Assembly (NCBI RefSeq): GCF_002959965.1 | Contig: NZ_PREV01000027.1 | Location: forward strand, 1,054,001-1,118,000 | Length of the DNA stretch: 64,000 nucleotides | Direction: 5' to 3' | DNA from: Microbulbifer pacificus | GTDB lineage: Bacteria > Pseudomonadota > Gammaproteobacteria > Pseudomonadales > Cellvibrionaceae | Part shown: one piece after another, positions 1 to 10,213 of the stretch | Layout of the letters: each line of letters begins with the position of its first letter | How positions within the stretch are numbered: position 1 is the stretch's first letter | Position numbers and translations under genes: made by a program | The notes under the pieces: model-generated | Databases searched by the model: none | What the model saw: the letters and a program-made list of their open reading frames with translations, nothing else | What the model was told of the DNA's origin: nothing

Positions 1-533
1 TCGAGCTCGCATCCAGTGACACCAATGTGGCACGCGAGATCATCAATGCGGAGTCTGGAGATATTACCGGTATTGAAATCGAGGGTCTGAAGTCTCTCGG
101 ATTCATGGGTGAATTCATGGATAGCTTTTTCCTGCAAGGCAACCTGACCTTGCAGGAAACAGAGTTGGTGGCTGGTTCCGGGGCCGATGCACCGACCAAT
201 CCGGTTCGTGAAATGACTGGCGCTTCAGATTATGTAGTGAACATGCTGGTTGGCTTCGATTCGCCGGATGGCAACCATTCTGCGACCTTGGGCTATAACG
301 TGTTTGGTGATCGTCTGTACCTGGCTGGCCGTAATGGCGCGCCTGATGCCTACGAGCAGCCATTCCACTCTCTGGATCTGACCTATTCCTGGTATCCCAC
401 TTCGGAAATCACCATCAAGGCCAAGATGCAGAACCTGCTGGATGAAGCTATTGAGATTGAGCGTGCGGATGTGGTCGTGTTTGAAGAGAAACCTGGTCAG
501 TCGTTCTCGCTGAGTGCGCAATACCAGTTCTAA
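1..533 (+). CDS. TonB-dependent receptor, C-terminal part (5' truncated by window)
   Basis: This is the last ~177 codons of an open frame that enters from the left edge (frame 3) and stops at 533. The residues alternate in the manner of outer-membrane beta-strands and end in an aromatic-terminated strand (SLSAQYQF), which is the usual C-terminal insertion signal of outer-membrane barrels. The phrase around KAKMQNLLDE resembles the conserved penultimate-strand motif of TonB-dependent receptors (N-L-x-D/N). The protein would be a TonB-driven importer in the outer membrane. The substrate cannot be told because the plug and most of the barrel lie outside the window. A strong terminator follows within 50 bp, so it is the last gene of its unit. 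Confidence 0.8.
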   Translation, partial: ELASSDTNVAREIINAESGDITGIEIEGLKSLGFMGEFMDSFFLQGNLTLQETELVAGSGADAPTNPVREMTGASDYVVNMLVGFDSPDGNHSATLGYNVFGDRLYLAGRNGAPDAYEQPFHSLDLTYSWYPTSEITIKAKMQNLLDEAIEIERADVVVFEEKPGQSFSLSAQYQF

Positions 534-582
534 AAACTTAAGAACATTCCTGGAAGTCCAATACCAACAGGGATCGCTTGGT

Positions 583-617
583 AAGCCGGGTGCCGGGAAG
601 GGCACCTGGCTTTTTTC
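583..617 (+). terminator. Rho-independent terminator after the TonB-dependent receptor
   Basis: A 10-bp GC-rich stem, GCCGGGTGCC paired with GGCACCTGGC (one wobble), has a short loop and is followed directly by TTTTTT. It lies 50 bp after the stop of the partial receptor gene. Confidence 0.88.
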
Positions 618-652
618 GTTTGGACTGTGGCCTGGTGACATGGACAGATATG

Positions 653-678
653 AAAAAGGGCACCATCGGTGCCCTTTC
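653..678 (-). terminator. Rho-independent terminator of the ETF-QO gene
   Basis: A perfect 10-bp inverted repeat (AAAGGGCACC / GGTGCCCTTT) with a 3-base loop lies 22 bp beyond the stop of the minus-strand gene. Read on the minus strand, the stem is followed by a run of T residues. It faces the plus-strand terminator at 583-617, so the two convergent units are insulated from each other. Confidence 0.85.
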
Positions 679-699
679 AAGTCTCGAGTACTGAAAAAA

Positions 700-2337
700 T
701 TACATATTCGGGTAGTTGGGGCCGCCGCCACCTTCCGGTGCGATCCAGACAATGTTCTGGGTCGGGTCTTTAATGTCGCAGGTTTTGCAGTGTACACAGT
801 TCTGCGCATTGATCTGGAATCGCTTGCTGCCAGCTTCTTCGATTACCTCATATACGCCAGCCGGGCAGTAGCGCTGGGCGGGCTCGTCGTAGATGGGCAG
901 GTTGTGATTCAGCGGAATGTCGCTGTCTTTCAATGTCAGGTGGCAGGGTTGGTCTTCCTCGTGGTTGGTGTTGGAAATAAACACCGAGGAGAGCTTGTCG
1001 AAGCTCAGCTTGCCATCCGGTTTGGGGTACTCGATTTTCTTGCAGTCGGCGGCGGGCTTCAGCTGCGCGTGGTCCGCCTTGCTGTCGCTCAGTGTCCAGG
1101 GCAGTTTGCCCTTGAACAGATTGATGTCGACGAAAGCGTAGGCGGAGCCGAGGATGTTGCCCCATTTGTGTTGCGCGGGCCCGAAGTTACGCTGCATGTG
1201 CAGTTCTTTCCAGGCCCAGCTGTTTTTGTAGCGTTCGCTGTAATCGGTAAGTTCGTCGCCAGCACGCTCTGCGGTCAGGGCTTCGGCTACGGATTCCGCG
1301 GCCAGCATGCCGGACTTCATCGCAGTGTGATTGCCCTTGATCTTGGCGAAGTTCAGGGTGCCGGCGTCGTCGCCGATCAGCAGGCCGCCGGGAAAGGTCA
1401 TTTTGGGCTGGGATTGCAGGCCGCCTTTGACGATGGCGCGGGCACCGTAGGCTATGCGCTGGCCGCCCTCCAGGTACTGTTTGATCACCGGGTGGTGCTT
1501 GTAGCGCTGGAATTCATCAAACGGGCTGACATGCGGGTTGCTGTAGGAGAGGTCGGTGATCAGACCGACAACTACCTGATCGTCTTCCAGATGATAGAGG
1601 AAGCCACCACCGGCGGAGCCGGATTCATCCAGCGGCCAGCCGGCGGTGTGAACAACCAGACCCTGCTGGTGCCGAGAACTGTCGACTTTCCAGATTTCCT
1701 TGATGCCGATGCCGTAGTGCTGCGGGTCGCGGTTGGCGTCGAGGGAGAATTTGGCAATCAACTGTTTGCCCAGATGGCCGCGGCAGCCTTCGGCGAAGAG
1801 GGTGTATTTGGCGTGCAGTTCCATGCCGGGCATGTAGCTGTCTTTGTGTTCCCCATTCGCGCCGATACCCATGTCGCCGGTAGCGATGCCTTTGACCGAA
1901 CCATCTTCGTTGTACAGCACCTCAGCGGCAGCGAAGCCTGGGAAAATTTCAACCCCGAGTGCTTCGGCCTGTTCCGCGAGCCAGCGGCACAGGTTGCCGA
2001 GGCTGATGATGTAGTTGCCTTCGTTGTGCATGGTGCTGGGCACCAGCATGCCAGGAACTTTGAGTGCTTTTTCGGGGCCGCGCAGAACGTAGATGTCGTC
2101 GCCGTTGACGGCGGTCTGCAGTGGTGCGCCGCGCTCTTTCCAATCCGGGAAGAGTTCATTGAGGGCCGTTGGTTCAAATACTGCGCCAGACAATATATGC
2201 GCACCAACTTCGGAGCCTTTTTCTACCACGCAGACAGAAATGTCTTCATTGATCTGGCGTAGCTTGCACGCAGCCGCAAGTCCGGCGGGGCCGGCACCTA
2301 CGATCACTACGTCGTATTCCATTGACTCGCGTTCCAC
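700..2337 (-). CDS. Electron transfer flavoprotein-ubiquinone oxidoreductase (ETF-QO)
   Basis: This inner-membrane-associated FAD and [4Fe-4S] enzyme takes electrons from reduced ETF and passes them to ubiquinone, linking acyl-CoA and other dehydrogenases to respiration. The 545-residue length is normal. An N-terminal Rossmann FAD motif (VVIVGAGPAGL) sits at residues ~9-20. The C-terminal ferredoxin-like region carries the cluster cysteines (CPAGVYEV, then NCVHCKTCDI). A GTG start at 2337 is preferred because AGGAG lies 6 bases upstream; an in-frame ATG at 2322 has no such site. It is divergent from etfBA, which encode its electron donor. Regulation may come from the 440-bp divergent region with a PsrA-like box. 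Identification is firm. Confidence 0.96.
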   Translation of the reverse strand: MERESMEYDVVIVGAGPAGLAAACKLRQINEDISVCVVEKGSEVGAHILSGAVFEPTALNELFPDWKERGAPLQTAVNGDDIYVLRGPEKALKVPGMLVPSTMHNEGNYIISLGNLCRWLAEQAEALGVEIFPGFAAAEVLYNEDGSVKGIATGDMGIGANGEHKDSYMPGMELHAKYTLFAEGCRGHLGKQLIAKFSLDANRDPQHYGIGIKEIWKVDSSRHQQGLVVHTAGWPLDESGSAGGGFLYHLEDDQVVVGLITDLSYSNPHVSPFDEFQRYKHHPVIKQYLEGGQRIAYGARAIVKGGLQSQPKMTFPGGLLIGDDAGTLNFAKIKGNHTAMKSGMLAAESVAEALTAERAGDELTDYSERYKNSWAWKELHMQRNFGPAQHKWGNILGSAYAFVDINLFKGKLPWTLSDSKADHAQLKPAADCKKIEYPKPDGKLSFDKLSSVFISNTNHEEDQPCHLTLKDSDIPLNHNLPIYDEPAQRYCPAGVYEVIEEAGSKRFQINAQNCVHCKTCDIKDPTQNIVWIAPEGGGGPNYPNM

Positions 2338-2777
2338 AGGTCACTCCTCAGCATATGTAGTTATTCAGCCGCCAAATTATGGCAGGCGATTTATAAGCTG
2401 GCGCATTATATCGGCGATTCAGTAACCCCACCAATTGCAGCATTTTTCAAATCCGCTGGCAAAATCAGCGCAAATTTGACGCCCTCATCCGGCGAAATAC
2501 GCCCAAATTATGACCTGAAATTGATTCTGTGAATGGCTGCTAGGCTTAGTATTCCACTATTGATTTTGCCTGTTGAAAGGGCCAACATACACGCCGCTCA
2601 AACAACTGTTTGAACTTGCGGCTGGCTCGCAGGTGCCTGAAATTGCCCGCGTGGCGGGGATTTGGCAGAGCCGCCATCGTACTCGGCCGGGAGGCTGCCC
2701 GAGTTACCCATGTTGCGTCAGCGCTGTTTTGGCTGCCGGGTCGCAACTTCCAAGTAGACTACTGAGACGGGATTTTC
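2338..2777. other. Divergent intergenic region between ETF-QO and etfB
   Basis: This 440-bp region has no convincing coding sequence. It is AT-rich close to the ETF-QO start (2345-2560) and must hold promoters for both directions. The one clear element is the palindrome at 2598-2613, listed separately. The etfB leader beyond it (2614-2777) is more GC-rich and has no obvious hairpin-plus-T-run attenuator. Confidence 0.6.
2598..2613. promoter_or_regulatory. PsrA-like operator upstream of etfBA
   Basis: The sequence TCAAAC-AACT-GTTTGA is a 6+6 perfect inverted repeat with a 4-base spacer. It matches the published PsrA-type pattern (G/C)AAAC-N4-GTTT(G/C). PsrA is a TetR-family regulator in gammaproteobacteria that responds to long-chain fatty acids and controls beta-oxidation and ETF genes. 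The location, 165 bp upstream of etfB, fits that role. No psrA gene is in the window, so the assignment rests on motif and context. Confidence 0.55.
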
Positions 2778-3527
2778 ATGAAAGTTCTTGTAGCTGTGAA
2801 ACGCGTTGTGGATTACAACGTGAAAGTTCGCCCCAAGGCGGATGGTTCGGACGTGGACACCGCCAATGTGAAGATGTCCATCAACCCCTTTTGTGAAATC
2901 GCGGTTGAAGAAGCGGTTCGCCTCAAAGAAAAGGGTGTGGTCAGTGAAATCGTCGCTGTTTCCATGGGCCCCAAGCAGTGTCAGGAACAGATTCGCACGG
3001 CGCTGGCGCTGGGTGCTGACCGTGGCATTTTGGTTGAGACGGATGCCGAACTGCAGCCCCTGGCGGTGGCCAAGTGCCTGAAAGCGCTGGTGGAGAAGGA
3101 GGCCCCGCAACTGGTCATTCTGGGCAAGCAGTCCATCGACGGCGACAACAATCAGACCGGCCAGATGCTGGCTGCACTCACTGGTATGGGGCAGGGCACG
3201 TTTGCGTCCGAGGTCAATGTTGATGGCGGTTCGGTCAAGGTTACCCGTGAAATCGACGGCGGCCTGCAGACTGTTGAACTGAAACTGCCAGCGGTGGTTA
3301 CCACCGACCTGCGCCTGAATGAGCCGCGCTACGCCTCCCTTCCGAACATCATGAAGGCCAAGAAAAAGCCCCTTGATACGACCACTCCGGATGAGCTGGG
3401 TGTGGATGTCGCCCCGCGCACCAAGACCCTGAAAGTCGAGCCGCCGGCGGAGCGCCAGGCAGGCATCAAGGTTGCGAACGTGGCAGAACTGGTGGAAAAA
3501 CTGAAAAGTGAGGCGAAAGTAATCTGA
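2778..3527 (+). CDS. etfB: Electron transfer flavoprotein, beta subunit
   Basis: The 249-residue small subunit of the cytoplasmic ETF heterodimer binds AMP and docks the dehydrogenases. The start ([18 protein letters not shown]) and the segment [19 protein letters not shown] are typical of ETF-beta, as is the recognition-loop region near [20 protein letters not shown]. Its stop codon overlaps the etfA start by one base (TGATG), so the two subunits are translationally coupled. It is divergent from ETF-QO, its electron acceptor. There is no sign of truncation or transfer. Confidence 0.97.
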   Translation: MKVLVAVKRVVDYNVKVRPKADGSDVDTANVKMSINPFCEIAVEEAVRLKEKGVVSEIVAVSMGPKQCQEQIRTALALGADRGILVETDAELQPLAVAKCLKALVEKEAPQLVILGKQSIDGDNNQTGQMLAALTGMGQGTFASEVNVDGGSVKVTREIDGGLQTVELKLPAVVTTDLRLNEPRYASLPNIMKAKKKPLDTTTPDELGVDVAPRTKTLKVEPPAERQAGIKVANVAELVEKLKSEAKVI

Positions 3528-4456
3528 TGAGCATTCTTGTAATTGCAGAGCACGATAACGCCGAGCTGAAGGGCGCAACCCTTAACACCGTGGCTGCCGC
3601 CAAAGCTATCGGTGGTGATGTTGATGTATTGGTTGCCGGCAGTGGCTGTGGTGCGGTGGCCGAAGCCGCGGCCAAGGTCGAGGGTGTCAGCAAGGTTCTG
3701 GTGGCCGATAACGCCGCTTACGAGCACCAGCTGGCAGAAAATGTAGCCAAGCTGGTTGCCGATCTGGGTAAGAACTACAGCCATGTATTGGCTCCAGCCA
3801 CTACCACGGGCAAAAACATGCTGCCGCGCGCCGCGGCGCTGCTTGATGTGCAGCCTCTGTCCGACATCATTGCGGTCGAGAGCCCGGATACCTTCAAGCG
3901 CCCGGTGTATGCCGGCAACGTGATTGCCACCGTGCAGAGCTCCGATGCTATTAAGGTCGCCTCTGTACGTACTACTGCGTTTGACCCGGTAGCGGCCGAG
4001 GGTGGCAGTGCTGCCGTTGAGTCTGTGGACATTGTCGACGACGCGGGCCTTTCCAAGTTTGTCGGTGAGGAGCTGGCAAAATCCGATCGTCCGGAACTCA
4101 CCGCCGCGCGCGTGGTCATTTCTGGTGGTCGCGGCATGCAGAATGGCGATAACTTTGAACTTCTGTACAAGGTTGCCGACAAGCTGGGTGCGGCGGTTGG
4201 TGCATCCCGTGCTGCGGTGGACGCCGGCTTTGTGCCCAACGACATGCAGGTGGGGCAGACCGGTAAGATCGTCGCACCGGATCTGTACATTGCCGTCGGC
4301 ATTTCCGGTGCTATTCAGCACCTGGCCGGTATGAAAGACTCCAAAGTGATTGTCGCCATCAACAAGGATGAAGAAGCGCCCATCTTCTCCGTGGCGGATT
4401 ACGGTCTGGTGGCGGATCTGTTTGATGCGGTGCCGGAACTTGAAACAAAATTGTAA
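3527..4456 (+). CDS. etfA: Electron transfer flavoprotein, alpha subunit
   Basis: The 309-residue large subunit carries FAD. The C-terminal FAD domain is clear: SGGRGMQNG at ~residue 201, SRAAVDAGF at ~226, then VGQTGK and [12 protein letters not shown], followed by NKDEEAPIF. The N-terminal half ([21 protein letters not shown]) is the usual alpha/beta domain shared with EtfB. The start overlaps the etfB stop by one base. A strong terminator follows 28 bp after the stop, so etfBA is a two-gene operon. Confidence 0.97.
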   Translation: MSILVIAEHDNAELKGATLNTVAAAKAIGGDVDVLVAGSGCGAVAEAAAKVEGVSKVLVADNAAYEHQLAENVAKLVADLGKNYSHVLAPATTTGKNMLPRAAALLDVQPLSDIIAVESPDTFKRPVYAGNVIATVQSSDAIKVASVRTTAFDPVAAEGGSAAVESVDIVDDAGLSKFVGEELAKSDRPELTAARVVISGGRGMQNGDNFELLYKVADKLGAAVGASRAAVDAGFVPNDMQVGQTGKIVAPDLYIAVGISGAIQHLAGMKDSKVIVAINKDEEAPIFSVADYGLVADLFDAVPELETKL

Positions 4457-4483
4457 CCGGTAGGCCATATACTGGGTTCAATG

Positions 4484-4510
4484 AAAGGGCGGCGTAAGCC
4501 GCCTTTTTTA
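4484..4510 (+). terminator. Rho-independent terminator of etfBA
   Basis: The stem GGCGGC / GCCGCC has a GTAA tetraloop and is followed by TTTTTT. The stem can be extended by A-T pairs from the upstream AAA. It isolates etfBA from the gsp operon. Confidence 0.9.
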
Positions 4511-4681
4511 TTGGTGCGAATTGTGGGCGTGTGTCCGGCCAGAGTTGCCATTTGGTTGTTTTTTGTTCTTTCCTGGGCTGTAACATTGCCTTTCTCGGTT
4601 CAAGCCCCGAGAATAGGCGCCCGATAATGAAGAACGAACTGTCCGCACTACAGCAGATATCTATTAGAGACGGATTTGGTC

Positions 4682-5365
4682 ATGTCTTTAGTGAAACGTA
4701 CAATTACATCCGCCCTGCAGGGCCCCGCAAGTAGTGCCGCCAGTGCCGCTCGGCGCAGTTTGCTGGCAACGAGTGCAGTCGTCGGTGGTTGGCTCGCGAT
4801 CAATCTGATGGCGTACGGTCATCTTGTGATGGCCGCTGATGCCGACAGTGGTTTACTGGCCGAACGCAGCACGCGTACCGTCGGGACCAATTCCGCTGTC
4901 TCTCTGCCGGCCACGGCGTTTTTCGGCGTCGCCCCGCTAAAAACCGAAGCTGCTCCGGAAATTGACCTCGCCAACATTCCCATCACCCAGTTGAATCTGG
5001 TACTTTCCGGCGTGCTCAGCAGCAGCGTCACCGATCGCGCCAGTGCGTTGGTGTCTGAACGCGGTAAGCCCGCCGAGCGGGTATATGTCGGGCACAAGCT
5101 TCCCGGTGGCGCAGAAGTCTATTCCGTGGAGGTCGATCATATTATCCTCCGTAGAAACGGACAGATGGAAAAGCTGACCTATCCGGATGCGGATGGCCGA
5201 CCCACAGTTCCAAAACAGTATGCCAATTATGCGCGCCAGGCCGCCGAGGTCATCAGTGCCAATGCGGCGTCTGACCGGGCGGACAAGCAGCAGTCGATTC
5301 GCGAGCGTCTCGAGCAGCTGCGCGAAATGGCAAGAGAGCGGCAGGGGGCGCGGTCTGCGAACTGA
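4682..5365 (+). CDS. gspC: Type II secretion system protein C (inner-membrane clamp)
   Basis: GspC links the inner-membrane platform of the type II secretion system to the secretin. The 227-residue protein has a basic N-terminus, one membrane segment around residues 28-50, and the periplasmic HR domain at ~100-165 (NLVLSGVLSSSVTDRASALVSE, with ERVYVGHKLPGGAEVYSVEVDHIILRRNG). The C-terminal ~45 residues are charged and helical (REQLREMARERQ type), where others have a PDZ or coiled coil; the PDZ is absent. The ATG at 4682 is preferred over a TTG two codons upstream. It is the first gene of gspC-M. Confidence 0.9.
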   Translation: MSLVKRTITSALQGPASSAASAARRSLLATSAVVGGWLAINLMAYGHLVMAADADSGLLAERSTRTVGTNSAVSLPATAFFGVAPLKTEAAPEIDLANIPITQLNLVLSGVLSSSVTDRASALVSERGKPAERVYVGHKLPGGAEVYSVEVDHIILRRNGQMEKLTYPDADGRPTVPKQYANYARQAAEVISANAASDRADKQQSIRERLEQLREMARERQGARSAN

Positions 5366-5449
5366 TTCCGCGTGAGCCCATGGGGGATTGGGCGCAATAC
5401 TCAAGACCATCACTTAACTGAATAAATAAGAATTAGAGCCAGATTTATA

Positions 5450-7435
5450 ATGATTCGCGTGTTTCACCGACGGCTGGTAGCAGTCGCCCTGGGTTGTGTT
5501 TTGTCGTTTTCGGTGCTGGCTCAGACGTCCGCGGAGAGGGTTCAACCAACTCCTGAGCGGGTTACGCTGTCGCTGGACAACGCCGACATTCGTGACCTCA
5601 TAAACTGGGCAGCGGATTTCACCGGCAAGAACATCATTGTTCACCCGAACGTAAAAGGTAAGGTTACCGTGGTTGCCGGTGACCCCATGACCCATGAGCA
5701 GGCATTCGATGTGTTTATGTCGGTGCTCCAGGTCAACGGATTCAGCCTGGTGGAGCAGGGTGATGCCTGGAAAGTAGTGCCGGATGCGCTGGCCAAACAG
5801 CAGGCCATCCCGGTCGTCGATGACCTGACCCGGGCCCCCGGCGAGGCACTGGTTGTACGCACCGTTAAGGTCGAGAACATCTCCGCGGCGCAGTTGATCG
5901 CCATGCTGCGCCCGCTGATCCCCCAGACCGGCCACCTGGCCGCCTACGCCGATACCAACACCCTGATTGTTGCCGACCGCGCAGCCAACATCGAGCAGAT
6001 CGTGCGTCTGATCAAGCAGCTGGACCGCGCCGGTGCTATCGACATTGAGCTGGTGCCGCTGGAGTTCGCTTCCGCAAAGGAGGTCAAGCAGGTCATCAAT
6101 GAGCTGTTACAGGGCGGTGGCAAGCAGGCGGGCAGCGATGTCCAGCCACTGCGTATCGCCGTTGACGAGCGCTCCAACGCGATTCTCCTGACGGGCGATC
6201 CCGTTACTCGCCAACAACTCAAAAAAGTCATCGAGCGCCTGGACCAGCCGCTATCCGGTGAGGGCAATACCGCGGTGATTTACGTGCAGTACGCCAGCGC
6301 CGCGGACCTCAAGCCGATACTCGAAGGCATGAGCGGCAGTATTCAGAAGACAGAGAAAGATCAGCAGGTCGCGGATGTGGAAGTGAGCATCCAGGTGAAC
6401 GAAGAGCTGAATGCGCTGGTGCTTACCGCACCTCCGTCTCTGTTGGAAACCATGAAAGGCGTGATTGCCAAACTGGACGTGCGCCGTGCGCAGGTGTTGA
6501 TTGAGGCCATTATCGTCGAGGTGACTGAGGGCACCGGCAACCGCCTCGGGGTCAAATGGATTGCGGGCAACAACAACGATGTTTTCGCAGGCTTTGAAAA
6601 TGATTTCGCGGAAACTCCGATCATTGACGATGACGGCAATGTACTCTCTGAATACAACCCGTTTTCCCTGTCGCCTCTGAATCTCGCGCGCCCTGGCCTT
6701 AACCTCGGTTTTCTCACCGGTACCGATGTGCGGGTAGCGATCAATGCCATGGCAAGCGAAAGCAATGCGAACATCCTGTCTACACCGACCATCATGGCGC
6801 TGGATAACGAAGAGGCGGAAATCCTCGTCGGCCAGAACGTGCCGTTTATTACCGGTGAGCAGCTGCTGTCAGGCAGCAACAATGATCCGTTTACCACCAT
6901 TCAGCGTCAGGACGTGGGTACCACGCTGAAGGTGACGCCGCGAGTCAATAACAACAATTCCGTCACTCTGGAAATCGAACAGACGGTGGAAAATGTGCTG
7001 CCGTTTTCCGAAGGCGCTGCGGATATCGTTACCAGCAAACGCGAGATTCGTACCAAAGTGCTGATCGACGATGGCGCTATCCTGGTGCTGGGCGGTTTGA
7101 TCGAAGACAAGGTCACGGAAATCAATGAGAAGGTGCCGCTGCTCGGCGATATTCCGGGCATCGGTCGTCTGTTCCGTAACTCGGATAAATCCGTCGACAA
7201 GACCAATCTGATGGTGTTCCTGCGTCCGCGCATTCTGAGCAACCAGGTTGCCGGTTATGAGGAAACCCGCCGTCGCTATCGCGACATGCAGGAGAAGCAG
7301 CTGCGACTGCGCGACACCACCAGCCGCGTATGGGACTGGAACCGCGGTGAGATTCTCCCGGATCTGCTCCCTCCCGCTGCCAGTATGGAGCAGCAGGAAG
7401 AAGTACCGCCCGTGGAGCCTGAGGACTTCAAATAA
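5450..7435 (+). CDS. gspD: Type II secretion secretin
   Basis: GspD forms the outer-membrane channel through which folded exoproteins leave the periplasm. The 661-residue length is normal. A signal peptide spans residues 1-25 (ends SVLAQ). The N0 domain follows ([24 protein letters not shown]), then three N repeats (one contains [15 protein letters not shown], the next [12 protein letters not shown]). The secretin domain lies at ~345-610 with [12 protein letters not shown] and the [15 protein letters not shown] stretch, plus the final [19 protein letters not shown] motif ([14 protein letters not shown]). The stop overlaps the gspE start by one base. No GspS pilotin gene is nearby. Confidence 0.97.
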   Translation: MIRVFHRRLVAVALGCVLSFSVLAQTSAERVQPTPERVTLSLDNADIRDLINWAADFTGKNIIVHPNVKGKVTVVAGDPMTHEQAFDVFMSVLQVNGFSLVEQGDAWKVVPDALAKQQAIPVVDDLTRAPGEALVVRTVKVENISAAQLIAMLRPLIPQTGHLAAYADTNTLIVADRAANIEQIVRLIKQLDRAGAIDIELVPLEFASAKEVKQVINELLQGGGKQAGSDVQPLRIAVDERSNAILLTGDPVTRQQLKKVIERLDQPLSGEGNTAVIYVQYASAADLKPILEGMSGSIQKTEKDQQVADVEVSIQVNEELNALVLTAPPSLLETMKGVIAKLDVRRAQVLIEAIIVEVTEGTGNRLGVKWIAGNNNDVFAGFENDFAETPIIDDDGNVLSEYNPFSLSPLNLARPGLNLGFLTGTDVRVAINAMASESNANILSTPTIMALDNEEAEILVGQNVPFITGEQLLSGSNNDPFTTIQRQDVGTTLKVTPRVNNNNSVTLEIEQTVENVLPFSEGAADIVTSKREIRTKVLIDDGAILVLGGLIEDKVTEINEKVPLLGDIPGIGRLFRNSDKSVDKTNLMVFLRPRILSNQVAGYEETRRRYRDMQEKQLRLRDTTSRVWDWNRGEILPDLLPPAASMEQQEEVPPVEPEDFK

Positions 7436-8913
7436 TGGCGGTGCTCGCGGTGAAACGTCTGCCCTATGCCTTTGCCAAGCGTCATCAGGTGCTGTTGGCA
7501 GAGGTTGAGGGAACACCGGTGTTGCAGTATGTGGCACCTCTCAATCCCGGTGTGCTGGCGGAAGTGCAGCGGCTTTGCGAACTGCCGCTGGGGATTGCCG
7601 CGGTGGATCAGGAGAGTTTCCAGCAGTCTCTGCAGCGCCAGTATGAAAACCGCGAGGGTGGCAATCTTTCCGATGTGGAAAGCCTGGGCGACGATCTCGA
7701 TCTCGCCGCCGTGGCGGACTCTCTGCCTGAAACCGAAGACCTTCTGGAGCAGGAAGACGACGCCCCCATCGTCAAGCTGATCAACGCCATTTTTGCCGAA
7801 TCTCTGAAACAGGGGGCTTCGGATATCCATATCGAAACCTTTGAAAAGCGCCTTGTGGTGCGCTTCCGCGTTGACGGTGTTCTGCGCGAAGTCCTGCAGC
7901 CCCGCCGCGCCCTGGCACCGCTGCTGGTGTCCCGGATCAAGGTGATGGCGAAACTGGATATCGCGGAAAAGCGCGTACCCCAGGACGGACGGATTTCCCT
8001 GTTGATGGGGGGGCGTGAAGTGGATGTGCGGGTTTCCACCATGCCGTCTTCCGCCGGCGAGCGGGTGGTTATGCGTCTGCTGGACAAGCAGGCGGGCAAG
8101 ATGGACATGCGCAATCTGGGTATGGCCGAGCGCGACCTCAAGGTGATGATGGATCTGCTGGGTCGCCCCCACGGTATTCTGCTGGTCACCGGTCCCACCG
8201 GCTCCGGTAAGACCACCACGCTTTACGCGGGCCTCGCCAGCATCAACAACCGCGAGAAGAATATCCTCACGGTGGAAGACCCGGTGGAGTACAACCTGGA
8301 AGGCGTCGGCCAGACTCAGGTGAACACCAAGGCGGATATGACCTTTGCCCGGGGGCTGCGTGCGATCCTGCGTCAGGACCCGGATGTGGTGATGGTGGGG
8401 GAAATCCGCGACCTCGAAACCATGCAAATCGCCATTCAGGCGAGTTTGACCGGTCACCTTGTGCTTTCCACCCTGCACACCAATACCGCACTGGGTGCAG
8501 TGACCCGTCTGGTGGATATGGGTATCGAACCCTTCCTGCTGTCGTCCAGTATCATCGGGGTGTTGGCGCAGCGACTGGTGCGGGTGCTCTGCCCGGATTG
8601 CCGCCAGCCCCACGCAGCGGATGCATTTGAGTGCCGTATGCTCGGGTTGGAAGAGGGGGCCGATGCCACCATCCACCGGCCCGGTGGCTGTGAGAAATGT
8701 AACCACACCGGATATCTTGGACGCGTCGGTATCTATGAGCTGGTGCCGGTGAATGAGAAGCTGCGCCAGATGATCCACGACCGCGCGTCGGAGAGCGCAC
8801 TGGTTCAGGAGGCCCGCAAACTGGGGCCGAGTATTCGCGACGACGGTATGGCCAAAGTGTTGGCTGGAATCACTTCACTGGAAGAAGTACTACGGGTAAC
8901 CCAGGAGTCCTGA
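7435..8913 (+). CDS. gspE: Type II secretion ATPase
   Basis: This cytoplasmic hexameric ATPase powers pseudopilus assembly. At 492 residues it is the normal length. It has the N-terminal GspL-binding domain, a Walker A motif ([11 protein letters not shown], ~residue 253), Asp box, Walker B ([14 protein letters not shown]) and His box. It also has a tetracysteine zinc site (CPDC near 386 and CEKC near 421) typical of GspE rather than pilus ATPases. The start overlaps the gspD stop by one base, and gspF begins two bases after its stop, so translation is likely coupled. Confidence 0.97.
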   Translation: MAVLAVKRLPYAFAKRHQVLLAEVEGTPVLQYVAPLNPGVLAEVQRLCELPLGIAAVDQESFQQSLQRQYENREGGNLSDVESLGDDLDLAAVADSLPETEDLLEQEDDAPIVKLINAIFAESLKQGASDIHIETFEKRLVVRFRVDGVLREVLQPRRALAPLLVSRIKVMAKLDIAEKRVPQDGRISLLMGGREVDVRVSTMPSSAGERVVMRLLDKQAGKMDMRNLGMAERDLKVMMDLLGRPHGILLVTGPTGSGKTTTLYAGLASINNREKNILTVEDPVEYNLEGVGQTQVNTKADMTFARGLRAILRQDPDVVMVGEIRDLETMQIAIQASLTGHLVLSTLHTNTALGAVTRLVDMGIEPFLLSSSIIGVLAQRLVRVLCPDCRQPHAADAFECRMLGLEEGADATIHRPGGCEKCNHTGYLGRVGIYELVPVNEKLRQMIHDRASESALVQEARKLGPSIRDDGMAKVLAGITSLEEVLRVTQES

Positions 8914-8914
8914 C

Positions 8915-10135
8915 ATGGGTGCATTCGAGTACACCGCCCTCAACAGCGGCGGGCGCAAGAATCGCGGCACGCTGGAAGCGGACAGCGCCAAGGCTGCCCG
9001 TCAGCAGTTGCGGGCGAAAGGGCTGATTCCGCTGGAGGTCACCGCGGCCTCAGAGTCCTCTGGCGGTGCCGCCTCCGGCAGCCTGATCTCCGGCAGTCCC
9101 GGGTTGGGGATCAAGGCGCTCGCACTGCTGACGCGACAGATTGCCACGCTGCTGCGCGCCGGTATTCCCCTCGAAGAAACCCTCGGCGCAATCGCCAATC
9201 AGACCCGCAATCAGAAGGTGCGACGCATCGTACTTGCGGTGCGGGCCAAAGTGCTGGAGGGGCACAGTTTCGCACAGGCTCTGGGCAGCTTCCCTCGCGC
9301 ATTTCCGAAACTTTACCGCGCTACCGTAGAAGCCGGAGAGCACTCCGGACACCTGGACGACGTGCTGGAGCGTCTCGGTGATTACACCGAAAACCAGCAG
9401 GTGTTCCGCCAGAAGGTACAGTTGGCGCTGATCTACCCTCTGGTGCTGGTGGTCATCTGTGTTCTGGTGGTTACCGGTTTGATGGTGTACGTGGTCCCGG
9501 ATGTGATCGAGGCATTCACTGGTACCGGTCAGCAATTGCCGCTGGCCACCCGTATTCTCGTTGCCATCAGCGATTTCATTTCCGCCTGGGGTTGGATGAT
9601 TCCGCCCGCAATTGTCCTGCTGGTGGTGTGCTGGATGCTGCTCTTGCGTCAGGATGGCTTCCGCTACCGCTTCCACCACCGGCTGCTGGACATGCCAGTG
9701 ATCGGCTGGCTGGTGCGCGGTGGCCAGAGTGCGCGCTATGTGGGCACCCTGGCGATCCTGACCGGCAGCAGTGTGCCACTGGTGCAGGCCATGGGGATTG
9801 CCAGTGGTGTGATGAGCAACGATTACCTGAAGGAGCGCCTGCAGGTCGCGCAGAAGTTTGTGCGTGAGGGCGGTAGCCTGCGGCGGGCGTTGGAGGACGT
9901 GCAGTACTTCCCGCCGATGATGACCTACATGATCGCCAGCGGTGAGTCCTCCGGTACCCTCGACCAGATGCTCGTGCGGGCGGCGGAGAACCAGGAACGG
10001 GACCTGCAGGGGGCGGTGACGGCTTTTGTCAGCCTGTTCGAGCCCATCATGCTGCTGGTGATGGCGGGAATCGTACTGTTTATCGTGATGGCCATCATGA
10101 TGCCGATCATGAGCATGAATCAGCTGGTGGTCTGA
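8915..10135 (+). CDS. gspF: Type II secretion inner-membrane platform protein F
   Basis: GspF is the polytopic inner-membrane protein that couples the GspE motor to pseudopilin assembly. The 406-residue sequence has two homologous T2SSF domains (~70-195 and ~272-395) and three membrane segments (LALIYPLVLVVICVLVV; IPPAIVLLVVCWMLLL; IMLLVMAGIVLFIVMAIMM). The N-terminus MGAFEYTALNSGGRKNRG is diagnostic. A 78-bp gap separates it from gspG. Confidence 0.97.
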   Translation: MGAFEYTALNSGGRKNRGTLEADSAKAARQQLRAKGLIPLEVTAASESSGGAASGSLISGSPGLGIKALALLTRQIATLLRAGIPLEETLGAIANQTRNQKVRRIVLAVRAKVLEGHSFAQALGSFPRAFPKLYRATVEAGEHSGHLDDVLERLGDYTENQQVFRQKVQLALIYPLVLVVICVLVVTGLMVYVVPDVIEAFTGTGQQLPLATRILVAISDFISAWGWMIPPAIVLLVVCWMLLLRQDGFRYRFHHRLLDMPVIGWLVRGGQSARYVGTLAILTGSSVPLVQAMGIASGVMSNDYLKERLQVAQKFVREGGSLRRALEDVQYFPPMMTYMIASGESSGTLDQMLVRAAENQERDLQGAVTAFVSLFEPIMLLVMAGIVLFIVMAIMMPIMSMNQLVV

Positions 10136-10213
10136 CGGTCACCAGATCTGTTCAAAAGACGAACAATGCGGCAAAGTACACGGCCTGCTGGCCAATCTCT
10201 CTATACGAGGTGA

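Noticed and set aside
514..2262. 582-codon plus-strand open frame opposite the ETF-QO gene
   Set aside because: It lies fully antisense to a clearly identified gene and its translation has no domain features. It is a shadow frame caused by high GC.
3329..4468. 379-codon minus-strand frame over etfA
   Set aside because: Antisense shadow of etfA; no recognisable motif.
7276..8778. 500-codon minus-strand frame over gspE
   Set aside because: Antisense to a gene with complete catalytic motifs; His/Gln-rich translation typical of shadows.
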